This document shows positions 63,248 to 64,000 of a stretch of DNA of 64,000 nt, piece by piece. Both the position numbers and the translations under genes were made by a program. Positions within the stretch are counted from its first letter, which is position 1; the number at the start of each line of letters is the position of its first letter. The notes under the pieces are model-generated. The model saw only the letters and a program-made list of their open reading frames with translations, did no database searches and was not told the origin of the DNA. This stretch comes from Planctomycetia bacterium. Lineage in GTDB: Bacteria; Planctomycetota; Planctomycetia; Pirellulales; UBA1268. The stretch lies in contig BJHK01000015.1 in the NCBI GenBank assembly GCA_014192425.1, forward strand, positions 1 to 64,000, in the 5' to 3' direction.

Positions 63248-64000
63248 TCAATTGTTCTCAGCCAGCCCCTCGGTGTGCCCGACGTTCCTCACCGGAGCAA
63301 AGATCGCCTGCACGTCGCGGACGAGCTCCATGTCGAGCGGCTCGGCGGCCCAGGCCGCCCAGGCCCGGACGTTGGCGGGATTCGCGCTGCCGGCCACGGT
63401 GGTGGCGATGTCGGGATTGGCGATCGCGAACTGCAGCGCCAGCTTCGCGAGTGAGCTGCCGCGAGACCGGCAGAGATCCGCCGCCCGCCGGGCCGCCGCC
63501 TTCACGCTCTCCGGCTCCTTGAGCCAGGCCGGCAGCGGGGCGTCGGTGAGCAGCCGCGCACTGAACGGCCCGGCATTCATCACGCCGATCCCCTTGTCCT
63601 TGAGGTACGGAATCGTCTCGTCGGCGAACCGGGTGTTCTGCAGCGTGTATTGGTTGTAGTTGAGCACGCAGTCGACTCGGGCCTGGTCGCAGATGAACCG
63701 GAAGATCTTCTGCGGATACCCGCTGAACCCGCTGAACCGCAGCTTGCCCGCCTGGCGGGCCCGCTCGAGGGCCGGCAGCGTTTCGTCCACGATCTGCTGC
63801 ATGGGCACGAACTCGATGTCGTGACAGAGCACGATGTCGAGATGGTCGGTCCGCAGCCGGTGCAGCGACACGTCGATGCTCTCGGCCACCCGCTTCGCCG
63901 AGAAGTCGAAGTGGCCCAGGTCGTAGCGGCCGAGCTTTGTGCAGAGAAGGTACTTATCCCGTGGTATGCCCAGCGCGATGCCGAGCAGCACCTCGCTCAT
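63248..64000 (-). CDS. aldo/keto reductase, L-galactose/L-fucose dehydrogenase-like (5' end cut off)
   Basis: 250 residues up to the window edge; the first 70-90 residues of the family are missing, so the true start is outside. SEVLLGIALGIPRDKYLLCTKLGRYDLGHFDFSAKRV, SLHRLRTDHLDIVLCHDIEFVPMQQI and GKLRFSGFSGYP resemble L-galactose dehydrogenases, whose substrate differs from L-fucose only at C6. VLNYNQYTLQN and GVMNAGPFSARLLTD agree with that subgroup. The catalytic Tyr and Lys lie partly outside the window. It is the first gene of the presumed fucose operon. Confidence 0.88.
   Translation of the reverse strand: MSEVLLGIALGIPRDKYLLCTKLGRYDLGHFDFSAKRVAESIDVSLHRLRTDHLDIVLCHDIEFVPMQQIVDETLPALERARQAGKLRFSGFSGYPQKIFRFICDQARVDCVLNYNQYTLQNTRFADETIPYLKDKGIGVMNAGPFSARLLTDAPLPAWLKEPESVKAAARRAADLCRSRGSSLAKLALQFAIANPDIATTVAGSANPANVRAWAAWAAEPLDMELVRDVQAIFAPVRNVGHTEGLAENN

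Overview
The window is GC-rich, gene-dense bacterial chromosome and most resembles a member of the Planctomycetota. The pointers are secreted proteins of planctomycete type (CBM9/DOMON-like, His-rich, Cys-rich), a SUMF1-like protein without the formylglycine-generating cysteines, a ThiD2-ThiE fusion, LpxB together with an Mla-type system (so a Gram-negative envelope), weak or absent Shine-Dalgarno sites, and many ATGA/TGATG start-stop overlaps. This placement is inference from gene content. No rRNA or tRNA gene was seen to anchor it.

Layout. 1-7.6 kb: a CBM9-like protein divergent from glycogen synthase (glgA), a small Cys-rich exported protein, a coupled pair of RNA methyltransferases on the minus strand, then three exported proteins of unknown function. 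7.6-11.6 kb: a carbon-nitrogen hydrolase and an mlaE-mlaF-mlaD lipid-transport operon. 12.2-13.5 kb: a six-TM potassium-channel-like protein followed by non-coding DNA with a 174-bp tandem duplication and paired hairpins. 13.5-20.5 kb: the most unusual locus. A cyanophycin synthetase (CphA) carries an extra C-terminal SET + post-SET lysine-methyltransferase-like domain. It is divergent, across about 1 kb of non-coding DNA, from an ABC exporter and a DUF1854 protein, the pair known from cyanophycin gene clusters. 20.6-25.2 kb: clpC, a TPR membrane protein and thiD2-thiE. 25.7-34.6 kb: an SNase-SUMF1 fusion, a minus-strand operon (lactonase, panD, thioredoxin-like lipoprotein, L-fuconate dehydratase) divergent from an MFS transporter, a metal-binding-type Cys-rich protein, lpxB and a site-2 protease. 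34.6-37.5 kb: an SGNH-like protein and a large exported protein gene split by one in-frame TAG.

37.5-54.1 kb (minus strand) is a complete 14-gene nuoA-N operon for NADH:quinone oxidoreductase in canonical order. It ends in an Mrp/NBP35 Fe-S carrier ATPase gene that overlaps nuoN. 54.3-58.4 kb: two glycan-related proteins and two exported proteins. 58.4-61.0 kb: an M20 peptidase and a eukaryote-like NADP isocitrate dehydrogenase. 61.3-64 kb: an operon (aldo/keto reductase cut by the window end, fuconolactonase-like amidohydrolase, zinc dehydrogenase). Together with the fuconate dehydratase at 27 kb, this gives a plausible non-phosphorylated L-fucose oxidation pathway split between two loci.

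Main point of interest: fusion of a SET domain to the polymerase of a lysine/arginine-bearing storage polypeptide, in a locus that also holds the cyanophycin-associated ABC/DUF1854 pair. This suggests a modified cyanophycin-like polymer or a methylation-regulated synthetase; both ideas are hypotheses.
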